DNA of 64,000 nt from an uncultured Oscillospiraceae bacterium (GCA_934630495.1 CAKTVW010000001.1:1-64000); one strand, 5' to 3'. Positions 39,522 to 48,209 are shown, counted from the first letter of the stretch. Notes: generated by a model not told the origin, from the letters alone. Program-made: numbers and translations.

Positions 39522-39719
39522 ATGTTTATTCCATTTTTCGACTTGACACAGGCGGCGACAGAGGCGGCCGCAGAAGCCGCATCGATACCGGACCGTCCCG
39601 CCACAGCCGCAGAATCCTTAAAGCTGATTGGTATCGGCTGGGGCAGCATCTTTGTAGTGATCCTGATTATGCTGATTTTTGTCCTGATCTTAAACAAGGC
39701 CACCGCCAAGAGAAAATAA
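39522..39719 (+). CDS. Small OadG-like gamma-type membrane subunit
   Basis: 65 residues: an Ala-rich exterior N-terminus (DLTQAATEAAAEAASIPDRPATAAES), one membrane span (IFVVILIMLIFVLIL) and a short basic tail. Size, topology and position right behind OadB match gamma subunits that anchor the alpha subunit, although the zinc-binding C-terminus is missing. RBS AAGGAGG overlaps the oadB stop region. Confidence 0.65.
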   Translation: MFIPFFDLTQAATEAAAEAASIPDRPATAAESLKLIGIGWGSIFVVILIMLIFVLILNKATAKRK

Positions 39720-39726
39720 TGACGAC

Positions 39727-39764
39727 AGCGGCAGGTACAGAATGTGCCTGCCGCTGCTGTTTTT
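39727..39764 (+). terminator. Terminator of the OadB/OadG pair
   Basis: AGCGGCAGG/CCTGCCGCT stem, 11-base loop, then GCTGTTTTT. Confidence 0.88.
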
Positions 39765-39765
39765 A

Positions 39766-39945
39766 CTATTGCTCGCCACGGCGTTCATGCTGCGTTCCGA
39801 AGTAGAACGACACAACGACGGTAAAGATCGTAATAAACTGATCCGCGCTGACAACGCGGCGGATCGCCAAGATTGCAAATATGACCGTAAGAAAAATCGT
39901 TACAATGGACTTTACGCACAAAAGGCGCTCCAAGCGTTCCCGCAT
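39766..39945 (-). CDS. Small one-span membrane protein, phage holin-like type
   Basis: 59 residues: MRERLERLLCVKSIVTIFLTVIF and so on, with two hydrophobic stretches and a FYFGTQ ending. Short proteins of this kind occur in phages and gut Firmicutes and are often labelled holin-like. ATG at 39945 has GGGGTG six bases before it; a start at 39963 is possible. It follows the CD1247-type gene beyond its terminator. Function unknown. Confidence 0.6.
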   Translation of the reverse strand: MRERLERLLCVKSIVTIFLTVIFAILAIRRVVSADQFITIFTVVVSFYFGTQHERRGEQ

Positions 39946-39995
39946 TCCGATCACCCCGTCCATTCTATGCTTACCGGTCCCCGACTGTTTCCGAC

Positions 39996-40024
39996 AAAAA
40001 GGCGGAGAGCACATGCTCTCCGCC
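39996..40024 (-). terminator. Terminator of the CD1247-type gene
   Basis: 11-bp stem GGCGGAGAGCA/TGCTCTCCGCC, followed by TTTTT on the minus strand. Confidence 0.9.
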
Positions 40025-40044
40025 TCAGTCTATTCTCGGAACTA

Positions 40045-40512
40045 TCAGAATTTTACGTCTTCGCCGTCGTCCTCGTCGTCTTCATCGAAGTCGAACTCCA
40101 GAAGCTCGTTGCACTTCGGACAATGGACAGACTCCTTGAGGAGCGTTTCCTCGTCGAGATGCAGCACCTCGCCGCAGGTCGGACAGGTCACTTCGTAAAC
40201 GACATCTTCATCATCGTAGTTAAAATCCTCGCCGTCGTCGTCGGCATATTCGTAGTCGTCGTCATCGTCATAGTCGTCGTCTTCGTCGTCCTCGTCCATG
40301 AGGAAGTCCTCGATGGCATCCAGATCGTCCTCGATCTCGTCCAGCTCGTCGGAAACGGCGATGGCATTTTCCTCAAGGACTGCCAGAGAAGCCGTCATTT
40401 CCTGAAGCAGGTCCACGATCCCGGAGATCATTTTGCCCTCGGGCGCTTCCTTGTTCAGATTCAGACCATCCATCAGGCCCTTCAGATAAGCGGATTTTTC
40501 AGAGAGAGTCAT
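40045..40512 (-). CDS. CD1247-type N-terminal domain protein with acidic linker and zinc ribbon
   Basis: 155 residues. A helical N-terminus (SEKSAYLKGLMDGLNL and the LLQEMTASLAVLEENAIAVSDELDEIEDDLD coiled coil, to about 68) is followed by a run of almost only Asp, Glu and Tyr (about 73-100), then a zinc ribbon (CPTCGEVLHLDEE and CPKCNELLEF) and another acidic tail. Widespread in Clostridia but uncharacterised. Placed 22 bases behind efp in the same direction, so probably co-transcribed with yqeG-pepP-efp. Confidence 0.8.
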   Translation of the reverse strand: MTLSEKSAYLKGLMDGLNLNKEAPEGKMISGIVDLLQEMTASLAVLEENAIAVSDELDEIEDDLDAIEDFLMDEDDEDDDYDDDDDYEYADDDGEDFNYDDEDVVYEVTCPTCGEVLHLDEETLLKESVHCPKCNELLEFDFDEDDEDDGEDVKF

Positions 40513-40534
40513 GTCGTTCTCCTTTCGTCAGCAC

Positions 40535-41098
40535 TCAGCTCTTGGCACGGCCAAGATATTCGCCGGTGCGCGTGTCAATAGAAATACGGTCGCCTTCGTT
40601 GATGAACAGAGGAACCTTGACCTCAGCGCCGGTTTCGACGGTGGCGGGCTTCAGGGTGTTGGTCGCGGTGTTGCCTGCCAGACCCGGCTCGGTCTTGGTG
40701 ACCTCAAGATCCACAAAATTCGGAGCTTCGACGCTGAAAACGCTGCCCTTGTAGGACAGGACGGTGCACTGGTCGTTCTCCTTGACAAAGCGGAAGCTGC
40801 CGTCGAGAATGTCCTTATTGACCGGCGTCATTTCATAGGTCTCGTTATCCATGAAGTAGTACAGATCGCCGTCGTTATAAGAATAGTCCATCTTGCGGCG
40901 CTCGATATACGCGGTGGGATACTTGTCGTTCGGGTTGAAGGTCGTTTCGGTAACGCCGCCGGTAATGACGTTGCGCATCTTGACGCGGACGAAGGCTGCG
41001 CCCTTGCCGGGCTTGACATGCTGAAATTCGACGATCTGCATGACCTTGCCGTCCATGTCAAAGGTTACGCCGTTACGAAAGTCGCTGACAGAAATCAT
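40535..41098 (-). CDS. efp: Elongation factor P
   Basis: 187 residues; three OB-like domains with QHVKPGKGAAFVRVK (the Lys in KPGKG at the tip of domain I is the residue modified in many species), NKDILDGSFRFVKEND and a C-terminal GDRISIDTRTGEYLGR. It relieves ribosome stalling at proline runs, of which the surface protein linker here is an extreme example. AGGAGG precedes the ATG. Confidence 0.95.
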   Translation of the reverse strand: MISVSDFRNGVTFDMDGKVMQIVEFQHVKPGKGAAFVRVKMRNVITGGVTETTFNPNDKYPTAYIERRKMDYSYNDGDLYYFMDNETYEMTPVNKDILDGSFRFVKENDQCTVLSYKGSVFSVEAPNFVDLEVTKTEPGLAGNTATNTLKPATVETGAEVKVPLFINEGDRISIDTRTGEYLGRAKS

Positions 41099-41200
41099 AT
41101 ATTTGTCCTCCTATTTTCCCTCTTACGGGCGAATGTATACATAGTACTTCCCTATTTTAACCGATAGGAAAGAAAAATGCAAGTCTTTCTTCTGATTTCC

Positions 41201-42265
41201 TTACAGAATCAGCAAATCTTTCGGACTTTTCGTAAGAACACGGCATCCGTTTTCTTCAAACACAACGACATCCTCGATGCGTACGCCGAACTTGCCGGGA
41301 ATGTAGATGCCCGGCTCGGCGGAAACGACGGCATGGAGCGGGATCGGCTCCTCGTTGCGCATATTGCAGTTCGGATTTTCGTGGATCTCAAGGCCGAGAC
41401 TGTGGCCGTAGCTGTGCGTAAAGTACGGACCGTACCCGGCATCGGCGATCACCTGTCTTGCGGCACCGTCGACCGCCTTGCCGCTGACGCCCGCCTTGGA
41501 AACGGCAATACCCGCAAGCTGCGCCTTCAGGACCGTATTGTAGACCTCCCGCATTTCGTCCGTCGCATGTCCCAGCGCAACGGTACGGGTCATATCGGAG
41601 CAGTAGCCCTGATAGAGGACGCCGAAGTCCATCGTGATAAAATCGCCCTTCTGCAGTCTGCGCTCACCGGGGACGCCGTGCGGCATACTGGTATTGGGTC
41701 CGGAAACAACGATCGGATCAAAGGAAAGGCCCTCGCCGCCGTTTTTATACAGGCAGTAGATCAGCTCGGCCGCAAGCTCCTTCTCGGTCATTCCCTCGCG
41801 GATACGCGTACAGACCTCGGTAAAGGCCTTGTCCGTGATCTCCTGCGCCTTCTCCATTCGCTCAAGCTCCCAGGCGTCCTTGGAGTAACGGAAGGGATTG
41901 ATCGCGTTCTGCATCGGGACAAACTCGGCGTTGAGCACCTCTTCAAACTGCTTCAGCTCCGCGACGGTCAGATAGTTTTCCTCATAGCCCAGCTCGGTGA
42001 TGCCCTCTGCGGCCAGCACCTCATTGACGGCAGACGAGAGGCTTTTGTTTGCGCCGATCTCCACAACACGGAAGCCGTGGATGTTATTCTGCGCCGACTC
42101 GATATAGCGTCCGTCGGTAAAATAATACGCACCATTTTTCCCGATGACGGCATACCCCTCGGCAATGTCGAACTGCGCGGCATACATGCGGCTGTAGCGC
42201 GAGGTCAGGAACAATCCGGCAGCCTCGTTTTTCAGCACGGAGCGGTACTTTTCAAGATTTGTCAT
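41201..42265 (-). CDS. M24 family aminopeptidase (Xaa-Pro peptidase type)
   Basis: 354 residues. N-terminal creatinase-like domain, then the metal-binding catalytic domain: FITMDFGVLYQGYCSDMTRTVALG (two Asp ligands), HSYGHSLGLEIHENP (His), VVSAEPGIYIPGKFGVRIEDVVV (Glu ligands). It removes N-terminal residues before proline. It overlaps yqeG by four bases and sits upstream of efp, a common order in Firmicutes. Confidence 0.9.
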   Translation of the reverse strand: MTNLEKYRSVLKNEAAGLFLTSRYSRMYAAQFDIAEGYAVIGKNGAYYFTDGRYIESAQNNIHGFRVVEIGANKSLSSAVNEVLAAEGITELGYEENYLTVAELKQFEEVLNAEFVPMQNAINPFRYSKDAWELERMEKAQEITDKAFTEVCTRIREGMTEKELAAELIYCLYKNGGEGLSFDPIVVSGPNTSMPHGVPGERRLQKGDFITMDFGVLYQGYCSDMTRTVALGHATDEMREVYNTVLKAQLAGIAVSKAGVSGKAVDGAARQVIADAGYGPYFTHSYGHSLGLEIHENPNCNMRNEEPIPLHAVVSAEPGIYIPGKFGVRIEDVVVFEENGCRVLTKSPKDLLIL

Positions 42266-42762
42266 TTTGTTACTCTCCTTTTCTCCGACATGGCCAAAAA
42301 GGGCAGCTCCAGCAGGTGCCGCAGCTTGAGCCAGACGGTGTGATTATGTATGGATCGTACATGAAGCGCCGTCACGCCCGCCAGATTCGCGCCCAGCACG
42401 TCGGTATAGATCTGGTCGCCGACAAGCGCGGTCTCGGCACGGTCGGCGCGGAAACGTGCCATTGCTTCCCTGATGCCTCGGACGCCGGGCTTCGCGGCTC
42501 GGGTCACACAGGGTATACCGTATTCCTCGGAAAACCTCGGCACACGGGGCTTTCGGCTGTTGGAGACGATGTACAGCGTGATCCCCGCCGCCTTCATGCG
42601 CACGAGCCATGCAAGCAGCTCCGGTGTCGGCACGTCCGTCGTATACGGCAGCATCGTATTGTCAAAATCCATCAGCAGCAGCGAGATACCGTGGGCGGAA
42701 AGCAGCTCCGGCGTGATGTCTGTGAGCCGTTCAAAGCGCAGGGTCGGTAAGAATGACAGCAT
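42262..42762 (-). CDS. yqeG: YqeG family HAD-IIIA phosphatase
   Basis: 166 residues. HAD motif I LLLMDFDNTMLPY (Asp nucleophile), motif II YIVSNSRK and motif III/IV AKPGVRGI, ALVGDQIYTDVLGAN. Relatives include phosphatidylglycerolphosphate phosphatases; the substrate here is not established. First gene of the yqeG-pepP-efp group. Confidence 0.88.
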   Translation of the reverse strand: MLSFLPTLRFERLTDITPELLSAHGISLLLMDFDNTMLPYTTDVPTPELLAWLVRMKAAGITLYIVSNSRKPRVPRFSEEYGIPCVTRAAKPGVRGIREAMARFRADRAETALVGDQIYTDVLGANLAGVTALHVRSIHNHTVWLKLRHLLELPFLAMSEKRRVTK

Positions 42763-42879
42763 AAACTTCTCAACAATCCAATAAAATTGATTGGGAAGTC
42801 TGCGATCTCCGGCGAGTCAAACAGCCATGGTTATCGCAAGACTTTCTTCGGAAGAAGCGTCGCTTCTTCGTTCGTCTTG

Positions 42880-42908
42880 ATTATACCACCGATTGGGAGG
42901 TTTGTCTA
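42880..42908 (-). promoter_or_regulatory. yqeG: Promoter of yqeG group
   Basis: TAGACA (42903-42908), 17 bases, TATAAT (42880-42885) with TG extension. The -35 touches the TTG start of the opposing gene, so the two units may interfere. The leader contains a GAAGAAGCG/CGCTTCTTC hairpin (about 42850-42870). Confidence 0.6.
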
Positions 42909-43589
42909 TTGCCGATCCCCTTGTATTATGCCGCAAATTGGAAAGAAATTGTGAACAATTCAAAGAAGCGCTGGGCGCAGACGGGTTTCGGCTTCAATGC
43001 CGACGGAAGCGCGCGGATCCCGCAGCACGTCGTTCCCGGTATGCCGTGCGTGATCGACGACGCCGTTCTGCCCGAGATCTCGGAGGAAGCCGTTCAGACT
43101 CTGTCGCAGTATTGCGTAAACGGCTGCTATCTCGACTTTGAGCGGCCCGTCTCGGAGCGGCACCGCTCATTGCTTCGGCTGCTGCGCGGCCGCACGAGCC
43201 GCTCGAAGCTGTTTGCCGTCCCGGCGCGGTTTGCCGCCGAAGGAATGCAGCCCGTGCTCTCCTGCCCGACACCTTGCAATAGCTGGGAAGCATTTCTGAG
43301 CAGCGCGGAACGGCGCTTTCCCACCGGCTGGATGCTGGAGCTGATCCCGTGGGATCGGTTCGTTCCCGGCCCGGGCGGAAACGCAGCCCTGCCTGCAAAG
43401 CGGCTTTCGCAAGCGGTTTGCTATCTGAGAACCGAGAAAAACGGCGTTCGTTACTACGATACGCCCGAAACGCTGCAAGCAAAGCTTTCCATGGCGGAGC
43501 GCCGCCGCTGTGTCGCAGCGATCGGCCTTTATCAGGAGCTTGCCGCTCTCTCCGCTCCGCCTGCACGGCGTGAGGCGCATAGGCCCTGA
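42909..43589 (+). CDS. Uncharacterised protein, possible TIM-barrel fold
   Basis: 226 residues, start TTG at 42909 with GGGAGG eight bases upstream. No signal peptide or membrane span. IPLYYAANWKE at the start and CVNGCYLDFERPVSERHRSLLRLL in the middle recall strands of family-18-like barrels, where a DxE motif ends a beta-strand, but other signatures are missing. Also visible: FAVPARFAAEGMQPVLSCPTPCNSW and MLELIPWDRFV. Function unknown. Its terminator was interrupted by element B. Confidence 0.6.
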   Translation: MPIPLYYAANWKEIVNNSKKRWAQTGFGFNADGSARIPQHVVPGMPCVIDDAVLPEISEEAVQTLSQYCVNGCYLDFERPVSERHRSLLRLLRGRTSRSKLFAVPARFAAEGMQPVLSCPTPCNSWEAFLSSAERRFPTGWMLELIPWDRFVPGPGGNAALPAKRLSQAVCYLRTEKNGVRYYDTPETLQAKLSMAERRRCVAAIGLYQELAALSAPPARREAHRP

Positions 43590-43616
43590 TCTCTTTCGGA
43601 GATCGCACCAAAACAC

Positions 43617-43652
43617 GTCTGCCGCAGCAGTTTGGCAACTGCTGCGGCAGAT
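43617..43652. repeat. Terminator stem-loop copy 1 (36-bp duplicated target)
   Basis: TCTGCCGCAGCAG-tttggcaa-CTGCTGCGGCAGA with one matching base at each side, identical to 43905-43940. On the minus strand it is followed by CGTGTTTT, the distal flank of the terminator for the ECF gene. Confidence 0.92.
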
Positions 43653-43904
43653 CAGACTGTCAAAAAAGTCCGTAATCGTCAAAATCGGCTAACTTTTTAA
43701 CAGATTTTTACTATCTGAGTTTTGGTTCAAAAAACGAGATATTCCGAACTATATAATGTGAAATCTGCTTGCTTTGCACGGATTTTGACTTACTGCGCAA
43801 CTCACGCCCTACCGTACCTATGTACGCCGACGGGCGTGAGTTGCTTGTCTTCCGAACTTTTTAGCAGTCTGCCAGCGTGTCGAAAAGGGTTTTTCGACAC
43901 GCTG
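43653..43904 (-). mobile_element. Short non-coding element B (252 bp) inside a duplicated terminator
   Basis: Read on the minus strand it begins CAGCGTGTCGAAAAACCC and ends CGGACTTTTTTGACAGTCTG; same length and, except in the middle, nearly the same sequence as element C (49394-49645). It contains a 13-bp end hairpin (AGCGTGTCGAAAA/TTTTCGACACGCT) and a 12-bp inner stem (CAACTCACGCCC/GGGCGTGAGTTG). Open frames in B and C look alike only because the DNA is repeated. It is flanked by perfect 36-bp copies of a terminator hairpin. Confidence 0.88.
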
Positions 43905-43940
43905 GTCTGCCGCAGCAGTTTGGCAACTGCTGCGGCAGAT
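43905..43940. terminator. Terminator stem-loop copy 2 next to the ECF gene
   Basis: Second 13-bp stem copy, 57 bases past the ECF S component stop. It retains the gene-proximal flank for the ECF gene. Confidence 0.8.
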
Positions 43941-43996
43941 TATAGCTGTTTTAAAGCTGCGCGGCGCTTCTCGAGGCCATCGGCGCTTTCCGCGCC

Positions 43997-44605
43997 TTAC
44001 CGATGGAGCGCGCGGGCAACGCCGCGGCTGATCGCCGTGCCGAGCACCGCGCAGACCAGCGCCTCGACAAGCCCTTGAACGCCGACAAACAAGAGGACAA
44101 ATTCAAGGATGCTCTTCGAGCCGAGCGCTCCGGCGATGCCCTGAATATAATCCGTTGCATAGAAGCAGAGGCAGAGTGCCGTCATAAACAGCACCGTGTT
44201 GAGCAGTGCGCCGCTGAGGCTGGCCGCGCCGTAAGACAGCAGCGCATATTTCTTCGTGCGAAGCTTACGGTCAAGTCCCTTAAAAATCAGGCCGCAGAGC
44301 CACCCCATCAGCGTTCTCGTCGGAACACAGACGAGAAACGTCAGGAACGGGTTAATGCCCAGCAGCATCGCGCCGAACTCGCTTTTTCCGAAGCATTCGT
44401 AAAAGCTGACGAGGCCGAACGCAAGTCCCATGATCGCGCCGCCGGACGGTCCGATCAGGATCGCCGCCAGAATGACCGGAACCTGCATAATGGTCATTTC
44501 AAGTCCGAAGGTTTTGAACATTCCGAGTCCGGTGACCTCAAGCAAAAGCAGGATCGCCAGCAGGACTGCCAGCTCGGTTAACCGCAGTATGGATTCTTTT
44601 TTCAA
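43997..44605 (-). CDS. ECF transporter S component
   Basis: 202 residues, about six membrane spans. LEMTIMQVPVILAAILIGPSGGAIMGLAFGLVSF and NPFLTFLVCVPTRTLMGWLCGLIF are typical of vitamin-type S components that dock with a shared EcfAT module. The start is TTG at 44605 with AGGAGG seven bases upstream; longer frames lack a ribosome site. The EcfA/T genes are not in the window. Substrate unknown; I looked for a folate, preQ1, thiamin or cobalamin riboswitch upstream and saw none. Confidence 0.82.
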   Translation of the reverse strand: MKKESILRLTELAVLLAILLLLEVTGLGMFKTFGLEMTIMQVPVILAAILIGPSGGAIMGLAFGLVSFYECFGKSEFGAMLLGINPFLTFLVCVPTRTLMGWLCGLIFKGLDRKLRTKKYALLSYGAASLSGALLNTVLFMTALCLCFYATDYIQGIAGALGSKSILEFVLLFVGVQGLVEALVCAVLGTAISRGVARALHR

Positions 44606-44728
44606 TTTTGTTCCTCCTATGCTGTCGCTCCCGTCCATGCGGGATGCAACGCCGTTTGGTAATATTTGAAAGCCCCGGCTCTTCGGCTGCTTTGCGGTCA
44701 AAGCGCCGGGAGATTTCCGATAATACGG

Positions 44729-47326
44729 TCAGGGGATTTCTTCCTCGACCGGCGGATTATAGGTCCCGTTCTGCATCTGCTCCCACTGCTCCTTCGTAAT
44801 CAGGAGCTGACGCGGCTTCGCGCCCTCAAACGGACCGACGATCCCGCGTTCCTCCATTTCGTCGACGATTCGCGCGGCGCGGGCATAGCCGAGCTTCAGG
44901 CGCCGCTGGAGCATGGAAACGGACGCCTGTCCGGTCTCCAGAATGACCTCAACTGCGGCGGGCAGCAGCTCGTCACCCTCCTGCGTCTCGGCGGAGCCGC
45001 GATCGGAGCCGCCGGAGGATTTTCCGCCGCTCTGCTCCGCGCGCTTCTCGATCTGTTCCATGATCTCTTCGGAATAATCGCTCTCGGTGCGCGTCTTGAT
45101 CGCGTTGACGACCGACTGGACCTCCTCGTCGGTAATAAAGCAGCCCTGTATCCGCTTGGGCTTTCCCTGCCCGAGCGGGGCGAAGAGCATATCGCCCTTG
45201 CCGACAAGCTTTTCTGCGCCCTGCGTATCAAGGATGATGCGCGATTCCATCGCGGAGGACACCGCAAAGGCAATACGCGAAGGGATATTGGCCTTCATCA
45301 GGCCGGTAATGACATCGGAGGACGGACGCTGCGTCGCGATCACCAGATGGATGCCGGAGGCGCGGCCCATCTGCGCAATGCGGCAGATCGACTCCTCGAC
45401 CTCCTTGGCCGCGACCAGCATCAGGTCCGCCAGCTCGTCGATCACGACCACGATCTGCTCCATCTGCTTTTGGTCCGGGTCGCCGCGGACGGCCTTATTG
45501 TACGATTCCAGATCGCGCACGCCCATATCCGACATCAGGCGGTAGCGGCGCATCATTTCCGTGACCGTCCACTGCAAAGCGCCCGCCGCCTTTTTCGGGT
45601 CCGTGACGACCGGAATGAGCAAATGCGGGATGCCGTTGTAGACGCCCAGCTCGACCATCTTCGGGTCGACCATAATGAGGCGGACCTCGTCGGGCTTGGC
45701 CTTGTAAAGCAGCGAAACGATCAGCGTATTCATGCAGACCGATTTACCGGAGCCGGTCGTGCCGGCGATCAGCATGTGCGGCAGCTTGGAAATATCGCCC
45801 ACGATGCAGTTGCCGCTGATATCCTTGCCGACGGCAAAGGAAATCTTGGACTTGCTGTTGCGGAAGGCCAGAGAATCGATGACCTCGCGGGCATAGACGG
45901 TATTGACGGTTTTATTCGGCACCTCGATGCCGACGACGGATATCTTATCGGGGATCGCGGAAATACGGACGCCCGTTGCGCCCAGAGAAAGCGCGATGTC
46001 GTCGGAAAGATTCGTGATCTTGGAAAGCTTGACGCCCGGGTCAAGCTCCAGCTCGTAGCGCGTAACGGACGGGCCGCGGATCACGTCGACAATATGCGGT
46101 TCGATGCCGAAGCTCTTGAGCGCATCGGCAAGGCGCTTGGAATTTTCGCGCATCTCTCCGGTCGCATCCACGGTGCTCTGCGTCCGAAGGTGCAGAAGAG
46201 ATACCGGCGGGTAGACATATTCAGGAGCCGCTTCGGCCTTTTCTTCGGTTTTCTCCTCGATCTCCCGCGTGACCTCGGCCGCGCTCTCCTCGACATCGGC
46301 TCGTTTCAGCTTTTCGGTCTTCGGCTCCGTTTTCGGGTCCAGCACGGGCATCCCGGAGATCGGATCAATCTTCGTGTCTTCGGCAGGCATCGGCGCAGGC
46401 TCAGACGCGGTCGGAGCGCTTACAGGCGTCGGCTCAGGGTCCTGAAGCTCGATCTCGTCGATCGTGACCTGATTCTTCGCGGCATCGATCGGAATATCAA
46501 TCTCGGAGAGCTTCGGGTCGCGCGGCGGCGTCTGCTTTTTCTTCTCCGGCTTCGGCTCGGCGGCCTGCGCAGCTTCCTCGGGCTTTGCCGCCTTACGGTC
46601 GTCGGACGGCTCGTCCACCGGCACGTCGATCTCCGCCTTTGCTGCGCGGCGCTCTCTGTGCTCGATATATTTGTTGGCCACATGGTTCACGATCCGCTCG
46701 GCGGGGTCGACCTCCGGCTCCTCCGGCTTTTCATCTGTCGACAGCTTCGGGCGGTTCTTGATCGCCGAGATGAGGCTGTCGACCGTAATGCGCAGGAACG
46801 TGAGGCATTGCAGAAGCAGCAGAAGCGTCAGCACGATGATCGCGCCGGCCTTCATGATAGCGGCCTCAAGTCCTTCCGCGATCAGGCCGCTGATAACGCC
46901 GCCGCCCCACTCGCGGCCGTTCATCCATAGCTCCTTCAGCCCAAGCTTATAATCTACACCCGAGATCGCCTCATAGCAGACATGCGTCAGCGCCGAGATC
47001 GTCAGGACGAGGGTCAGCAGGCAGAAGATCCGCAGGCGCACCGGACGTCCCTTACTGCGGAACAGGACGATCGCCACGGCAATCAAAAACAGCGGCAGTA
47101 TGTATCTGCCGACCTGCCCGATCAGGCCGCAGACGACCTTTACGCAGGTTGCGATAAGAAATGCGTCCGTGTTCACATAGCACAAAAGGCCGAACAGCGC
47201 GAGGATCACGCACAAAACGCCCCACAGCTCCCGGCGGTTTTTCGGCGGCTCTTTCGCCTTCTTAACGGACTTGGCAGCCTGTGTAGGCTTCTTGCGGGGC
47301 TTTGCGGTAGTTTTTTCCTTAGCCAA
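44729..47326 (-). CDS. ftsK: DNA translocase FtsK/SpoIIIE
   Basis: 865 residues. Basic N-terminus, four membrane spans (to about 165), an acidic/proline linker (about 180-380), then the motor: HMLIAGTTGSGKSVCMNTLI (Walker A), IVVVIDELADLM (Walker B), HLVIATQRPSSDVITGLMKANIPSRIAF. A C-terminal gamma winged-helix (GQASVSMLQRRLKLGYARAARIVDEME) reads KOPS/SRS sequences. It pumps DNA through the septum at division and into the forespore. TTG start with AGGAGG seven bases upstream. Confidence 0.95.
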   Translation of the reverse strand: MAKEKTTAKPRKKPTQAAKSVKKAKEPPKNRRELWGVLCVILALFGLLCYVNTDAFLIATCVKVVCGLIGQVGRYILPLFLIAVAIVLFRSKGRPVRLRIFCLLTLVLTISALTHVCYEAISGVDYKLGLKELWMNGREWGGGVISGLIAEGLEAAIMKAGAIIVLTLLLLLQCLTFLRITVDSLISAIKNRPKLSTDEKPEEPEVDPAERIVNHVANKYIEHRERRAAKAEIDVPVDEPSDDRKAAKPEEAAQAAEPKPEKKKQTPPRDPKLSEIDIPIDAAKNQVTIDEIELQDPEPTPVSAPTASEPAPMPAEDTKIDPISGMPVLDPKTEPKTEKLKRADVEESAAEVTREIEEKTEEKAEAAPEYVYPPVSLLHLRTQSTVDATGEMRENSKRLADALKSFGIEPHIVDVIRGPSVTRYELELDPGVKLSKITNLSDDIALSLGATGVRISAIPDKISVVGIEVPNKTVNTVYAREVIDSLAFRNSKSKISFAVGKDISGNCIVGDISKLPHMLIAGTTGSGKSVCMNTLIVSLLYKAKPDEVRLIMVDPKMVELGVYNGIPHLLIPVVTDPKKAAGALQWTVTEMMRRYRLMSDMGVRDLESYNKAVRGDPDQKQMEQIVVVIDELADLMLVAAKEVEESICRIAQMGRASGIHLVIATQRPSSDVITGLMKANIPSRIAFAVSSAMESRIILDTQGAEKLVGKGDMLFAPLGQGKPKRIQGCFITDEEVQSVVNAIKTRTESDYSEEIMEQIEKRAEQSGGKSSGGSDRGSAETQEGDELLPAAVEVILETGQASVSMLQRRLKLGYARAARIVDEMEERGIVGPFEGAKPRQLLITKEQWEQMQNGTYNPPVEEEIP

Positions 47327-47378
47327 AACGGCACCTCCTTTTTGGAAACAGCGAAAAGACTGCTGTACGCCGTGTATT

Positions 47379-48209
47379 TCAGGCGTTGATAAGCGCGAGG
47401 ATCAGGACGATCGCCGCCGCGCCCCAGCAGTAAAACGAAAAAACCGAGAGCTTCTTGCGCATGGAAAGATAGCGGAAATACTGGATTGCCAGATAACCGG
47501 TGACGGAAGCCGTGAGCGCCGCGAGCAGCATAGCAAGCAGGATCATCCCGGAGAAACTGCCGAACACAAACGCGCGAATGAGATAGTAAAAGAATGCGGC
47601 GATCTGGTAGGCAAACGTGACGCGATAGGCAAATCTGAGGTTATACTGCTCGGAGAACCCGCAGACGCGGCCAAGGCAGATCGAGCTGCCGAACGAGGAA
47701 AGTCCGGGGAAAACAGAGGCCCCGCGCACGGCACCGATCAGAAGGACTTCAAAAAAGAGCGCGTTCTTTTCGGTTTTTTCCCCCTGCTTCCGCGCGGAGC
47801 ATACCGCGATCAGCAGGGCGTTCACGGCAAATAGGAGCGCGATCAGCCGCGCGGAACCGAGCCGCTCCGCCCTCGAAGTAAAGATCAGCGAGATCAACAT
47901 TGGCACAAGCGCACAGGCGCACAGCATTTTTTCTCTCCGCTCCAGCGGATCATAGCGTCCGGTGCGGCGCCGACCGCCGCGCGGCAGCGTGCGGCGCATG
48001 AACGGCGCAGCCTCGGAGCGCAGGCCCACGCGCAGCGCCAGCAGCACGCCGAGGCAAATCGCGGCGCGGACATAATAGCCGCCGCCTTCGGCAAGGCCGG
48101 TCATGTGAAACGCACTTTTCAGGATCGCCGCATGTCCGTTAAATGAAATCGGCAGCAGCTCGGCAGCGCCGCCGAACAGCGCATATACAACAGCTTCCCA
48201 GATTCTCAA
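47379..48209 (-). CDS. UppP/BacA-like membrane protein with degenerate active site
   Basis: 276 residues, about eight membrane spans. It follows the undecaprenyl-diphosphate phosphatase pattern: ALFGGAAELLPISFNGHAAIL stands for the usual E-(F/L)-LP-(V/I)-SSSGH, and SVFPGLSSFGSSICLG for PGxSRSxxT. The Arg of the second motif, needed for catalysis in the family, is Ser here, and SSSGH is SFNGH. It may have another substrate or be inactive. The start is TTG at 48209 with GAGGAG eight bases before it. It lies between tepA and ftsK, co-directional. Confidence 0.75.
   Translation of the reverse strand: MRIWEAVVYALFGGAAELLPISFNGHAAILKSAFHMTGLAEGGGYYVRAAICLGVLLALRVGLRSEAAPFMRRTLPRGGRRRTGRYDPLERREKMLCACALVPMLISLIFTSRAERLGSARLIALLFAVNALLIAVCSARKQGEKTEKNALFFEVLLIGAVRGASVFPGLSSFGSSICLGRVCGFSEQYNLRFAYRVTFAYQIAAFFYYLIRAFVFGSFSGMILLAMLLAALTASVTGYLAIQYFRYLSMRKKLSVFSFYCWGAAAIVLILALINA

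Noticed and set aside
44606..44728. Riboswitch upstream of the ECF S component
   Set aside because: Checked by eye for folate, preQ1, thiamin, cobalamin and FMN signatures; none is convincing.
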